Of a stretch of 64,000 nt of DNA, positions 10,094 to 22,867 are shown one piece after another (within the stretch, counting starts at the first letter, position 1; every line of letters begins with the position of its first letter). The DNA is from Xestospongia bergquistia (Eukaryota > Porifera > Demospongiae > Haplosclerida > Petrosiidae): NCBI GenBank assembly GCA_963965975.1, contig OZ014416.1, positions 1,116,001 to 1,180,000 on the forward strand. Direction: 5' to 3'. A program made the position numbers and the translations under genes. A model generated the notes under the pieces. The model was given only the letters and a program-made list of their open reading frames with translations, was not told the DNA's origin and made no database searches.

Positions 10094-12276
10094 ATTGATC
10101 AGAAAGCCACAGAGCAAAACAGGTGATGATACAATGACAGACAGACAAAATAGTATCAAGGAATTTTAGAAGTCCATGTATATTAAAAACACTCATCATA
10201 GTTCATCAATATAATACTACATGTTGTTCAAATTACACAGATGTCTACAACATTCTTAGATTATTGATTCGTGGAACACATTTACAAATATGACAAATTA
10301 ATAATTACCCAAAAATCTTCTAACATAACAAGATGAGAGACATTACTCAATTGTGATATCATGTTACAAGCCAAATCCAGAGTATTTAATTTCACCTAAA
10401 AACAAATAATATTATAATGATCATTTATATATTAGTAATCCAAATTAGTTTACTGGTAGTCTGTCCATCCATCCTTTTAATACCAAGTTATCCAATCCTT
10501 GTATTTCAGTGATCTCATTTTCTGACAAATATAATTCCTCAAGGTTAACCAATGAGTCTAACCCCTCAATTATTTTGATACGATTACCCTGTAAACTCAG
10601 TAAACGCAAGTTCACAAGACAACTGAGATTCTATAACAGATTTCAAAATGTTTTAGCAATAAATCCTTCTCTTTTACCTGTAATTTTGTGATCTTGTTCT
10701 TACCAAGGAACAGTTTCTCCAAGTTAACTAAAGAGTCTAGACCCTCAATTACCTGACATTAAAAAAATTAGACCAACCTCACACTAATAATACATTGATA
10801 ACTTCTTATGAACTGAACATTAACATAACATCATGACAACGTGGCCTGATTTGCTTACTATCAAATACTACTGATCCTGTCGCTATATCCTTTGATATAT
10901 TATTATATTATTAACAATTTGACATCATTAATAGGTGTTGGCAATAGCTATACAAATTATGGTATACATCCATCTGTCTGCTTATCCATCCATTTGTCTA
11001 TTCACCTATCTGTCCATCCATCCATTTGTCTGTCCACCTATCTGTCCATCCATCCATTTGTATGTCCACCTATCTGTCCATCCATCCATTTGTATGTCCA
11101 CCTATCTGTCCATCCATCCATTTGTATGTCCACCTATCTGTCCATCCATCCATTTGTCTGTCCACCTATCTGTCCATCCATCCATTTTTCTGTCTATCTA
11201 TCCATTTGTCTGTCCATCCATCCACCTGTCCTATTTATCTATTTATCCACCTATCCATCCATTCAGACATACTCTTAATCTGTTAGATCCAAGTTCCAGG
11301 ATGGTAAGATTAGTTAAAGTGTTGAGACCCTCTATAACAGTCAATTTGTTATTGATGAGAAACAAATCCTTCAAATTAGTCAAAGTGGATAGTCCCCCAA
11401 TTACACGAATATGATTGAAAGATAAATCTAAGTTTCTATGGAAACAATTAATTTTTAGTAAGGAGTCTAGAATATTAGCACTACTAATACTAAAACTAAT
11501 GGTAAATTTATTTGATTGAGCTATATCAATAGTTCTGTTATTATACTCTACCACAACACATACAATAACACATACAGTGTCTATTACATTGTACGAACAC
11601 TACATTGATCTGATATGATTGTGTAAGCTTATTGTACTCTATATGCAAGTACATGTAGAATCAAATATCAGATGTTTACAAGTTGTGTTTACTTTAATTG
11701 AGTAAGTCGATCAAGTCCATGTATTTCTTTTAACTCATTATCATAACAATCTAAATCTGTTAGCGTACGAAGGTCAGAGATTGGAGATAGATCGCTGATC
11801 AAGTTTTGACGAAAACATAAAGTCTATAGGAAAATGTTATAATAATAATTGATGACATCATCAGTTTATCATGTGATTATAATAGATCAAGTATAGTAAA
11901 GTCACATGACATTTCTTACTTCTACTAGTTGTAATGTGGCTACACATGCTGGTATCTTTCTCAGCCGGCAGTGAGTGAGATCAACGTCCTACAAAACATA
12001 CTGGAGTAATGACCACATAAATACTGATCATATCTTACCACATCATCATCTCGAATTCTTACCACGCGACCTTCAGGATCTTCAATGCTACCATCTATAA
12101 ACACACTTTCAAACATTGACAAAATTTTAATTCCGAGTTCATTCAGTCCTTAATATATGATGTGTAAATGACATTATCCTTTTCTTACCGTCCTTGCTCT
12201 CTTCTTCAGACTCTTCTCCTCCCGTATCCCTCCCCTCTTTTTCAATCTTCATCTTTTTATCTGGAGCAGTCGCCAT
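9810..12276 (-). CDS. PPP1R7: Protein phosphatase 1 regulatory subunit 7 (SDS22)
   Basis: Nine exons: 12276-12189, 12094-12039, 11988-11920, 11823-11693, 11435-11273, 10752-10678, 10630-10484, 10395-10309 and 9983-9810. All phases agree, giving about 330 residues. An acidic N-terminus (GGEESEEESKD) leads into a ladder of 22-residue leucine-rich repeats (for example LTNLKDLFLINNKLTVIEGL, LVNLEKLFLGKNKITKLQ). It ends in the LRR cap KTVYFEHNPIAKDSQYRRKL...TQIDATMIR, characteristic of SDS22. SDS22 binds the PP1 catalytic subunit in nucleus and cytosol and controls its maturation and mitotic activity. Odd features are introns carrying a (CT)n expansion at a 3' splice site (9984-10090) and a 32-bp minisatellite (10975-11262). 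It starts 57 bases downstream of the stop of the death-domain gene on the same strand. Confidence 0.95.
9984..10090. repeat. (GA)n microsatellite at a splice acceptor
   Basis: About 100 bases of GA/GGGA repeats directly abut PPP1R7 exon 9. On the coding strand this is (CT)n ending in 'ctcag', so it serves as the polypyrimidine tract of the acceptor. Confidence 0.9.
10975..11262. repeat. 32-bp minisatellite in PPP1R7 intron
   Basis: Successive copies of a unit close to 'ctatctgtccatccatcc' plus 'atttgtatgtccac' run for about nine units with small variations, degenerating at both ends. It produces spurious open frames rich in Ser, Ile, His and Pro on the plus strand. It lies immediately downstream of PPP1R7 exon 5, in the intron before exon 6. 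Confidence 0.9.
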
Positions 12277-12333
12277 TTTAAACTATGATTCACTAACTAA
12301 TAAAATAATGACGTCATAATCATTTCCTAAAAT

Positions 12334-13098
12334 TTAGTATTTCTCCTTAATTTTTTTAGCCAATGTTCCTTTTTCAACAGTTGGTGTCTCTAAAGCTTTT
12401 ATTACGGTTTCCCAAGTAAATGGAGCTTTCTCATGTGTATTCTCCATCCAGTATTCTAAAACAGCACCAAGTCTAGCATCATCACTAGGATAATTATTCT
12501 GAATTGAATTAAGTTTAGAGTTAGAGATTCGTAACTGAACACCAAATGGACGCCACTTATCAGCTACATCAGCCAATTCAACTGATAGCTCTGCAAAATC
12601 TAGTTCTATCAAGAAAAGAAAGAATTAACTATTTTAAACTCACAAACACATACTTATAATTGTATCTTTAGAAGCTGATCCAGATGGAGGATCTAAGAAA
12701 AAATCTATACGGTCATCCTTAAACAAATAAACACAATTACCTGTAGGTGCAACCCACGTCTTCTTGACTTCCTCGTATCTAGTCCTCATATCTTCAGCTA
12801 CACTGTCAAGTGGTACCTGGGTATCCATAATATCTAATACTAGTTTAAAGATACGAACACGATTCTCTTCATTTGAGGTGGCTTCTAATTTAGCCTCAAT
12901 ACTCTGAACAATATCGAGTGCTCTGTCAACATTATCTTGCCTTCCCGAGTGATCTGTCATTCGTCTGTAAACTCGACGATCAATTATGTCCTCAGAATAC
13001 AGCCTGGTAGCAAAGGCAGAAGGTTCTGCCATAGTATCCTGGATCATAGAAGCAAATTGTAAAAGAACTTTGATTTCTGGATATCTAATACCAGACAT
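12334..13098 (-). CDS. CARD-like plus DEATH domain adaptor
   Basis: Two exons (13098-12654 and 12605-12334) join in phase to 238 residues. Residues 5-115 form a helical death-fold-like module: LLQFASMIQDTMAEPSAFATRLYSEDIIDRRVYRRM, then a helix rich in RALDIVQSIEAKLEA. This is the form seen in sponge CARD/DED-like domains. Residues 150-238 are a DEATH domain, with the typical ADKWRPFGVQLRIS, a spacing of acidic residues, LGAVLEYWMEN and the core Trp in APFTWETVIKALE. No caspase, kinase or NACHT domain is attached, so an adaptor role in innate immune or apoptotic assembly is inferred. It is divergent from the dioxygenase gene across 249 bases. Confidence 0.75.
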
Positions 13099-13347
13099 AA
13101 TTTGATGACTTGGAGCTGAAAATATAAAATTAGATAATTATTATTATTGATTTAATATCATGTCATCTAAAACTCTATAATATTTACAATAGGTGATCAG
13201 TTTACAGATAGAAGGAAGAAGATACCAGATATCGAAAATATTTGTCATATCCACTTACCTGACAAAAAGAACTACTAATTAGACACAAAGTAGGTGTGTG
13301 ATGTACTTCCTAAGCTATGAATATTAAATATTAGCTTGTGGTAAGTT
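13099..13347. promoter_or_regulatory. Divergent promoter region
   Basis: A 249-base gap separates the ATGs of the death-domain gene (minus) and the dioxygenase gene (plus). It is AT-rich, and I see no TATA box at the expected distance from either ATG. The arrangement implies a shared bidirectional promoter. Confidence 0.4.
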
Positions 13348-14844
13348 ATGGCAGCAGACTTAGGTGTATTCTTTGTTACGAACTCCGACGGTGGTGACAC
13401 ATTGCCTTTGGTCATTAAACCTAAGAATGTGGAGAGCAGCAGTGTTGATTATCTCAAACAATGGATTAACGAAAACCAGGAGATATTGGATGAACAGTTA
13501 CTAAAATATGGTACAGTATGAGAAAGACATTTCCTATTGCTCCCTCGCCATTTGTAGGTGCTATTCTTTTTAAAGGATTCTCAGTAGAAGAAGCCATTCA
13601 TTTTCAGGACGTTGTCCAAAGTATCGAAAAAGAATTGAGCAACGAATATCGAGGGACTTCTCCTCGTAGATTAATTCCTGGGACTCAAGTGAGATATACT
13701 ATGCACTTAAAGGGATTAAACTCTTGTCTCTCTCTCTAGTTTGTTTTCTCTGCCAGTGAGCTACCTCCTCGTTATCCCATCCCACAACATCTAGAAATGT
13801 CTTTCCTTCCAGCACCTCCAAAACGTTTGTTCTTTTGCTGTCTTGAAGCTCCCACTTCTTTAGGTGGAGAAACATCTCTCTGCGATTACAGGTATAACTG
13901 TATCCATGACAACACTCGCTCTATTCATGATAACTTTCCTTTGTCCTTCTATTAGGAAGGTATATGAGCAACTGGATCCTAAAGTTAGGGACAGATTTGA
14001 GACAAAGGGTGTCATGTACATACGCAATTATCCAGCTAAGAAGGCATACTTTTCTGAGCCTCTTCTCATGAAAGGATGGCAAGCTGTGTTCGATACTAAG
14101 GATAAGGAGATTGTAGAACAAGAGCTGGTAAAATCAGGGATGAACTTTGAATGGGGAGTAAGTAGAATCATCTTTGCTATGTAAATTTCTATTCTATACA
14201 ATACCAATAGGTTAATGATCATCTTTGTATCACCAATGAGGCATCAGCAGTAGAACTACATCCAATAACAGGAGAGAAAATTTGGTTTAATCATCTTGCA
14301 GTAAGTTTAGACATCCAATCTATTCGTTAGTCTATCATCTATTTATCCATTCATCAATCCATTAGGTTTTTCATTGGAGCATGTTTCATCAAGAATTTGG
14401 ACACATTTATCAGAGACTACAACAAATTTATTATCTCATTTTCTCGTGGTTTGTATGGATATTTCAACTATCTATTGTTACTGTGAAAGGTGACATCATA
14501 TTAATAATAGCTACAAATACTGAGCATTTTTGCTTGTCTTGTTTAGGTCCTAAAAATATGGCCATGCATACATGTTTTGGAGATGGTTCAGAGATACCTC
14601 TTGCAGATGTCACTCATGTTAGAGATACTCTCTATAAGAATATGGTCTTTAATAGATGGGAAAAGGGAGATATAGTAATGATTGATAACTTCCGTGTATC
14701 ACATGGACGACAGGTGCTTATAATATGGATAAAGAGGTTTATATTGTATTGTTTTCCTTCTCATTGAGTTAGCCCTATGTTGGGAAAAGGAAGATCGTTG
14801 TGACGTGGTCAAAACCTCTACTAAAACCAAGTTTCAAGAAATAA
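13348..14844 (+). CDS. TauD/clavaminate synthase-like dioxygenase
   Basis: Eight exons (13348-13510, 13558-13688, 13740-13891, 13956-14157, 14211-14300, 14366-14489, 14547-14713, 14773-14844) give 366 residues with consistent phases. [20 protein letters not shown] and [15 protein letters not shown] are the typical opening of Fe(II)/2-oxoglutarate oxygenases of the TauD fold (the plant At3g21360 'clavaminate synthase-like' group). The first iron ligands are probably H115 and E117 in PQHLEMSF. The distal ligand is probably H340 in [11 protein letters not shown], and the nearby arginine would hold 2-oxoglutarate. No targeting signal is visible, so it is probably cytosolic; the substrate is unknown. 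The gene is convergent with the methyltransferase gene, with 148 bases between stops. Confidence 0.85.
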
Positions 14845-14992
14845 AATATTATATTTGTATTTTGTATTATTCAATGTAACACTAATCAAGAAAATTTTAT
14901 CAACCATTCTGAAATGAGAGGATGAACTATAATATTTGTTAATTGTATTTATTGTTAATCATATAAGTATTTATAACTATCACATTATTGCA

Positions 14993-15822
14993 TTATATCT
15001 CTATTTTAAAAAGAAATTGTTCATCATCTCTGTCTTCAAAATGTAACGTCCATGTTGGTTTCATACAATATAAATGGTAATAGCTATAGTCTTGTCCAAC
15101 ATGTAGTCTTTGACCTTTGGTAGCCACATAGAAAAAGTAATGAAATGTATCGCCAAATGTATTATGAGTCACAGACCAATCGAATTGCTCAATAGCCATC
15201 ATGTGACCTCTGAAGTGAGGTTGAGAAAATGTTATTGAAATAAAACGACCACCAGGTTTGAGGACCCTTGAAGTCTATAAGTTAAATAGATAAAACTAAT
15301 CTAGTATAGCTAGCCCCTAGACAAAGATTAAATAGGTGGTAATCCATATACCTCACTCAGAGCTTTTCGAGCATCAAGTAAGACCTCTTCTTTAGGCTCC
15401 CATGGACTTCCCTGATCTACCATGAGTGAGTCAATAGTACCTTTGTCAATAACTACATCAAAACATTTGTCAGGAAACTTCAAATCAAGTATATCCATCA
15501 CAAGCCATGACATAGGTTTCAAATGGTTAGTTTTAGTAGCCATTTTATTAATGACTGTCTCCGAGAAGTCAATGTTAGTTATGTTGCGATAGCCATATTG
15601 ATAAAGATCTTCACCTAAAGATGTAGAGTAAAGGAGAGGTTATCTATTACTTAGCTAACTCATTTTGCTGTTACCGCAACCCAAAATCAAGATATGGTCA
15701 TTAGTGAGTAACTGAGGCAAAAGTAAAGATTGGAATGACTGAAGTCCCCCAAACCATTCAAAGTAGTCTTCATCTTTGTATCTTGTATCCCAGTAGCTCT
15801 TTGCTTTGTACTTCACATCCAT
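14993..15822 (-). CDS. EEF1AKMT4: eEF1A lysine methyltransferase 4-like
   Basis: Three exons (15822-15660, 15614-15352, 15274-14993) give 235 residues, close to the family length. The start MDVKYKAKSYWDTRYKDEDY with EWFGGLQSFQSLL is typical of the family. The SAM-binding motif is LGCGNS at residues 47-52. Then come NITNIDFSETVINKM, DKCFDVVIDKGTIDSLM and SRVLKPGGRFISITFSQPHFR, all matching EEF1AKMT4 (also the N-terminal part of vertebrate ECE2). The enzyme methylates a lysine of translation elongation factor eEF1A in the cytosol. The exon 1 donor is 'gttagc'. A second donor 15 bases upstream would remove five residues in frame just after LGCG. Confidence 0.9.
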
Positions 15823-16165
15823 TTACACTGAACGGTGAATTTTTAACCCATCTCTTATTGCTTCTTTAGATCCACGAGTTTGTCAGTGATCCACTGATCT
15901 TATGTGTTTATAGGATGGAATTTGAATACTGCAATGATTAAAAAATAAATCATCTTTAAAGCATAAGGTGCTAACGTGTATCATACTGACACACGAAAGA
16001 AGTTATTGCAAGTACACCAAATTTTCATAATTACATAAGCTTAAATATTTTGAATATGTCAAAAATACTGCAAACTACTAAATAATAGAGAAAATGATAT
16101 AATCTAATTAATGTATTATCACAGGGACATGTATGTAATTAATGACACATATTTTAGAGTAGATG
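15823..16165. other. Intergenic region
   Basis: Short AT-rich space between the methyltransferase start and the FAM78-like stop, both minus strand. It presumably holds the methyltransferase promoter. No TATA box or ORF was recognised. Confidence 0.5.
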
Positions 16166-17271
16166 CTACATGTCCTGATCTTCTATCCAGACTAATGTCT
16201 GCACACTATTAGCATTGGGGGAGTGAAGAACTACTTCAGGTATTATCAGTTGATCCTTCAACAGAACAGAAGTTGGCTGTGACTGAAGACGTGGTTCTAA
16301 CAGGGTACAACGTTGCCCCACTGGCAGTGAACAGTTAATACCAATGTTAATAACAGCTTCCCATGTATAAGATAATAGTACACCTATATCATTAGTCATG
16401 TCATTTTTTAAAATCAACCAAGTTTGGAAAGATTGCTCACGATAGACCTGAACAAGAGATTCCTTATCTTCTTCAAGATCAACAGGTGCTTCCCACGTGA
16501 CCTGGGTTGTGAAATTGTCATCCATACTAACACTAAAATGACTTTCATAACCAGTTGGACCCTTCAATGTTGTGTATTCATTTGTATTGCCATACCAAGG
16601 ATAATTGATACCATTAGAATCACTAACAGGGCCATATCTTAATGGTGGAATTAGCCAAAATGTATAGCCACACGGATTAATATATTTGTTATACTCTCTT
16701 TTAGCTGTAACTGCCTGCACCCACCCGATACTAAATTGACTGTCGTATATTAGTGGTGAGATAGAGCCAGTTACTTTAGCTACAAAATGTGGAGTGATGT
16801 ATCTCATAAATGGCGGGTGTTCTTCGATGATCGTCTCTCTTCTCTCAATGTAGACATCTAACTCTGTCAGAGACACTTGTGGCCAAGTCATCATGAAAGC
16901 ATCCAGATCTGGAGTGTAGTATAGTTCTCACAGCATAAGTCTTTAATAGTACAAGTACTATAAATATAGTAAGGACTTTCACATACAGTCTTTCCACAAG
17001 TACTTACCTACCTTGTTGCTGCACTAGAGGACTCACACACTGTCTCAGAAACACCTGGTAGTCTGGGCTAATCTATAAAATAACAATACAACAACACAGC
17101 TCCAGCCTTGAGGGGAAACACTGCATAATAAAATACTTTAGTTTTATTAGACATTGTACGGTCTCCTACAATGAAAAGTATTTCCATAAAAGGTGCAACA
17201 TAATTGTCGTAAGACACGTTCCAATGTTTATTAATAACTGGGAATGAGACTTGATAATTTAATTCCCATGG
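16166..17271 (-). CDS. FAM78-like protein, 5' end unresolved
   Basis: The main exon (16908-16166) encodes the FAM78 core: EEHPPFMRYITPHFVAKV, then SDSNGINYPWYGNTNEYTTL, FSVSMDDNFTTQVTWEAPV and a REQSFQTWL block. These match vertebrate FAM78A/B, whose function is unknown. Upstream, 17072-17012 encodes ISPDYQVFLRQCVSPLVQQQ and joins in phase. A further open segment, 17271-17098, is exactly 58 codons, flanked by 'ttttag' and a weak 'gtgttg' donor, and reads VSYDNYVAPFMEILFIVGDR and FYYAVFPLKAGA. No ATG opens that first segment. The start is either the internal Met in it or an unseen exon. The PGD stop is only 103 bases further upstream. The FAM78 assignment is firm; the N-terminus is not. Confidence 0.75.
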
Positions 17272-17374
17272 CTAAAACACTGATTATTATAAAAAATACT
17301 AACAATAAACAGTAAATCTAACATTAGTTCTCTGATCTTTAGTATTCTAACTAATATAACTATGGCAGCTCAGA

Positions 17375-20337
<2,963 letters not shown>

Positions 20338-20580
20338 TGTGATTGTAGAGAACAAATTACTTCAACTGGAGAGAAAAGGGCTCTGACCCTGAGTTTATCA
20401 GTTGGTAAATATTTATATTCCTATGAGGGGAGTGGCTGGTGTTATAACTTCCCGTAGATAATTTTAATATCCACCATTGTGTTCTGAACATGCGCAGTCA
20501 GCGTGGCTGCATAATAATGGAAATTAATTAATTTTATTCCTTTTCTTTTATGTAGGGTCACAATTAAATTTTCATTAGTG
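20338..20580. promoter_or_regulatory. PGD/MRS2 bidirectional promoter with NRF1-like site
   Basis: Only 243 bases separate the two ATGs. ACATGCGCAG at 20488-20497 resembles the core of the NRF1/alpha-Pal site (GCGCATGCGC). No TATA box is seen close to either start. NRF1 often controls metabolic and mitochondrial genes, which would suit PGD and MRS2 (inference). Confidence 0.4.
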
Positions 20581-22729
20581 ATGTCATGGAAAACAATGGT
20601 TCAGACACCATTGTTGAGACAGTTGACTCTTTTACTGAGAAATTCTATGTTTGTTACCATGGTAACCAAGCCACATGTACGACCATCATCAACATTGTGT
20701 ACTCAAGTTATTAAAAAGCAAGACAATTCAACAAAACAATTATATTCACCATTACCAGTGATATCAATAATTCATGTATTCACACCCAACATTAAGGGTT
20801 CCAGAAATAACCTCAGACCCATTACCACAGTAACTGGTAGTAACTCATATCATCAAATTTATCAGAAGTTGCATCATTTTCATGTAAAACATGGCACTAC
20901 CAATAGAGAGGCTGTGACATTATATAGGATGATGTCATCATTGTCTGAGGGAATTGGTCCATTATTAATACACACGGTTAGTGTTATATAAGTGAATGTT
21001 ACTATAGCAACACAATGAATATTAATAAAAACTTTTACAGACAAAATTTGACATTCATGGCAATTACAAAACAGAAGGTATATGTTATATTACTTTTTAC
21101 ATGTGGTCGCTCTATGTTAGTACTCAAGAAGACAGACTTATTAAACGATTACAAACTCCAACCTCGTGACATTAGGTTCTCCGCATTGTCCTCTTTGTAC
21201 GTACGCCAGTCTAGCATCATATTGCGATTACAAGTAAATGGACAGATAAACTAATAGTATGGATGGATGCTAAGTCATATGGATAAATGCATGACGGATA
21301 GTATGGATAGATAGATACCCAGCGATATGAGTTTATGGTACTATATTATTTACATATATATGTTCCCAGTATCTGAACTTGTTGTATCAGGAACTTATCT
21401 CTTTATATGTAGCATATCAAAGCTATAGTGAATCATGACTGTGTTGTTTTACTGGACAGTGATCATGCAGCCATTGTGGACTTTCTAGCAGAGCTACAAG
21501 TAAGTGAAGGACTTGAGTATGATGATTTTAATGTTGGTATTTTAGGAAAGGCTGCAGAATACATCAGAGGTCTTACCATTTGAGCTACGAGTTATGGAGG
21601 CTTTGTTTATGAAAATGGTTTGCGTATTACATTTAATCTGTGTACATAGCTCTAAGGAAATAGATGGATGGTTGAATGAACAGATGGATGGATGGTTAAA
21701 TGAACAGATAGATGGATGATTGAATGAACAGATGGATGGATGATTGAGTGAACAGATGGATGGATGGTTGAATGAACAGATGGATGGATGGATTACATTA
21801 GTTTTATTCTCCAGTTTTTAGTGATGTATGATCATTTAAACAAGCTCCATCCGTCCATTATTGAAGTCCTCAATAGTCTCTTAGATCCTCGAGTATTTAC
21901 TGTTGACAGAGGTCAACTTCATATCTTACTACATCACAGTAAAAGGTCAGATGAACAAGAACATTGAACAGTAAAGAAGAACATTTTCTCTTTCTTTTCA
22001 CAGTTTGTCAGAGTTTTATTCTCTTGTTAAAGACATTGAAGAGACACTCACTGATGTGTTAGATTATGAAGAAGACATGGCTGCCATGTATCTCACACAT
22101 ACTGTTCTTACTGGGTAAGTCTTCTCATATATATCTGTCATGTGTGGAAATATCCTGCAGAGAAGAGAGAAGTACAGACGATACTGAGGAAATAGGTAAT
22201 ATATTAGAAGGGTTTTTAATGCAGGTAAGAGAGAGTAACCCCTATTAAACTATCATCTATTTATTCACCCATCTCCATTTGGTAATCCATGTATTCATCT
22301 GTTTATCCTTTCTATCTCTAGGCTGGGGACATGTTAAGTCGTGTTCAACAACTCAAGGAGCTCATAGATCAGAGCGAGAGTATAATTCTTATTAATCTTG
22401 ACAGTCAACGTAACATCATGTTAAGATTGGGGCTCCAATTAGAGATGGGTACATTCTCTGCTACCATCTGTGGTCTACTGGGTATGGCCTTTGGAATGAA
22501 TTTAGACTCTTCTTTAGAAGAGGTACATATAAAACATTATGACTTTCTGTGTAAAATGTCTTTTATAATTATTATACTATAGACTCCATATGCATTTTGG
22601 ATAGTAACTGGCATAATGATCACTTCAGCTGGTCTATTGTGGAGGCGTTTACTGACATTCTTGGGAAAGAACCTCGATCGAACTTTGCCAAAAGCTCACT
22701 CGAAAACAAAGAATTTGAAGACAGAATAA
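20581..22729 (+). CDS. MRS2: Mitochondrial magnesium channel MRS2
   Basis: Ten exons: 20581-20976, 21041-21077, 21121-21233, 21413-21499, 21546-21617, 21815-21945, 22004-22114, 22161-22224, 22322-22522 and 22583-22729. They give 452 residues with matching phases. The first 130 residues are basic and hydroxylated, as expected for a mitochondrial presequence. Diagnostic parts are TKFDIHGN, LQPRDIRFSALSSLYVR, DVLDYEEDMAAMYLT, LINLDSQRNIMLRLGLQLE and the CorA-type GMN motif at 395-397, at the end of TM1. TM2 (AFWIVTGIMITSAGLLW) follows. MRS2 is a pentameric inner-membrane Mg2+ channel. Exon 3 uses a 'gttag' acceptor. The intron before exon 6 holds a minisatellite. Confidence 0.96.
21659..21795. 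repeat. GATGGATG-type minisatellite in MRS2 intron
   Basis: Repeats of roughly 28-32 bases built from 'gatggatggttgaatgaaca' run for about five copies with small changes. It is the same sequence family, in opposite sense, as the PPP1R7 intron minisatellite. Confidence 0.85.
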
Positions 22730-22867
22730 ATGTTTTTTGGTATATTAAATTTTTGCGACTTCTATTACTTAAGAGAATATTTTATTATTTACAAGAATAA
22801 ATTAATAAAGACAAAACAAAGTACATGTCAATATTGTCATGACAACAGAGAAAGAAAATAACAGTAT

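Noticed and set aside
9947..10199. Open frames rich in Leu-Ser on the minus strand
   Set aside because: They are translations of the (CT)n microsatellite; only the final 58 codons in one frame belong to PPP1R7 exon 9.
10975..11262. CRISPR array
   Set aside because: Contiguous eukaryotic minisatellite without unique spacers, inside an intron.
10892..11414. Overlapping open frames rich in Ser-Ile-His-Pro on the plus strand
   Set aside because: They are produced by the 32-bp minisatellite and run antisense to PPP1R7 exon 5.
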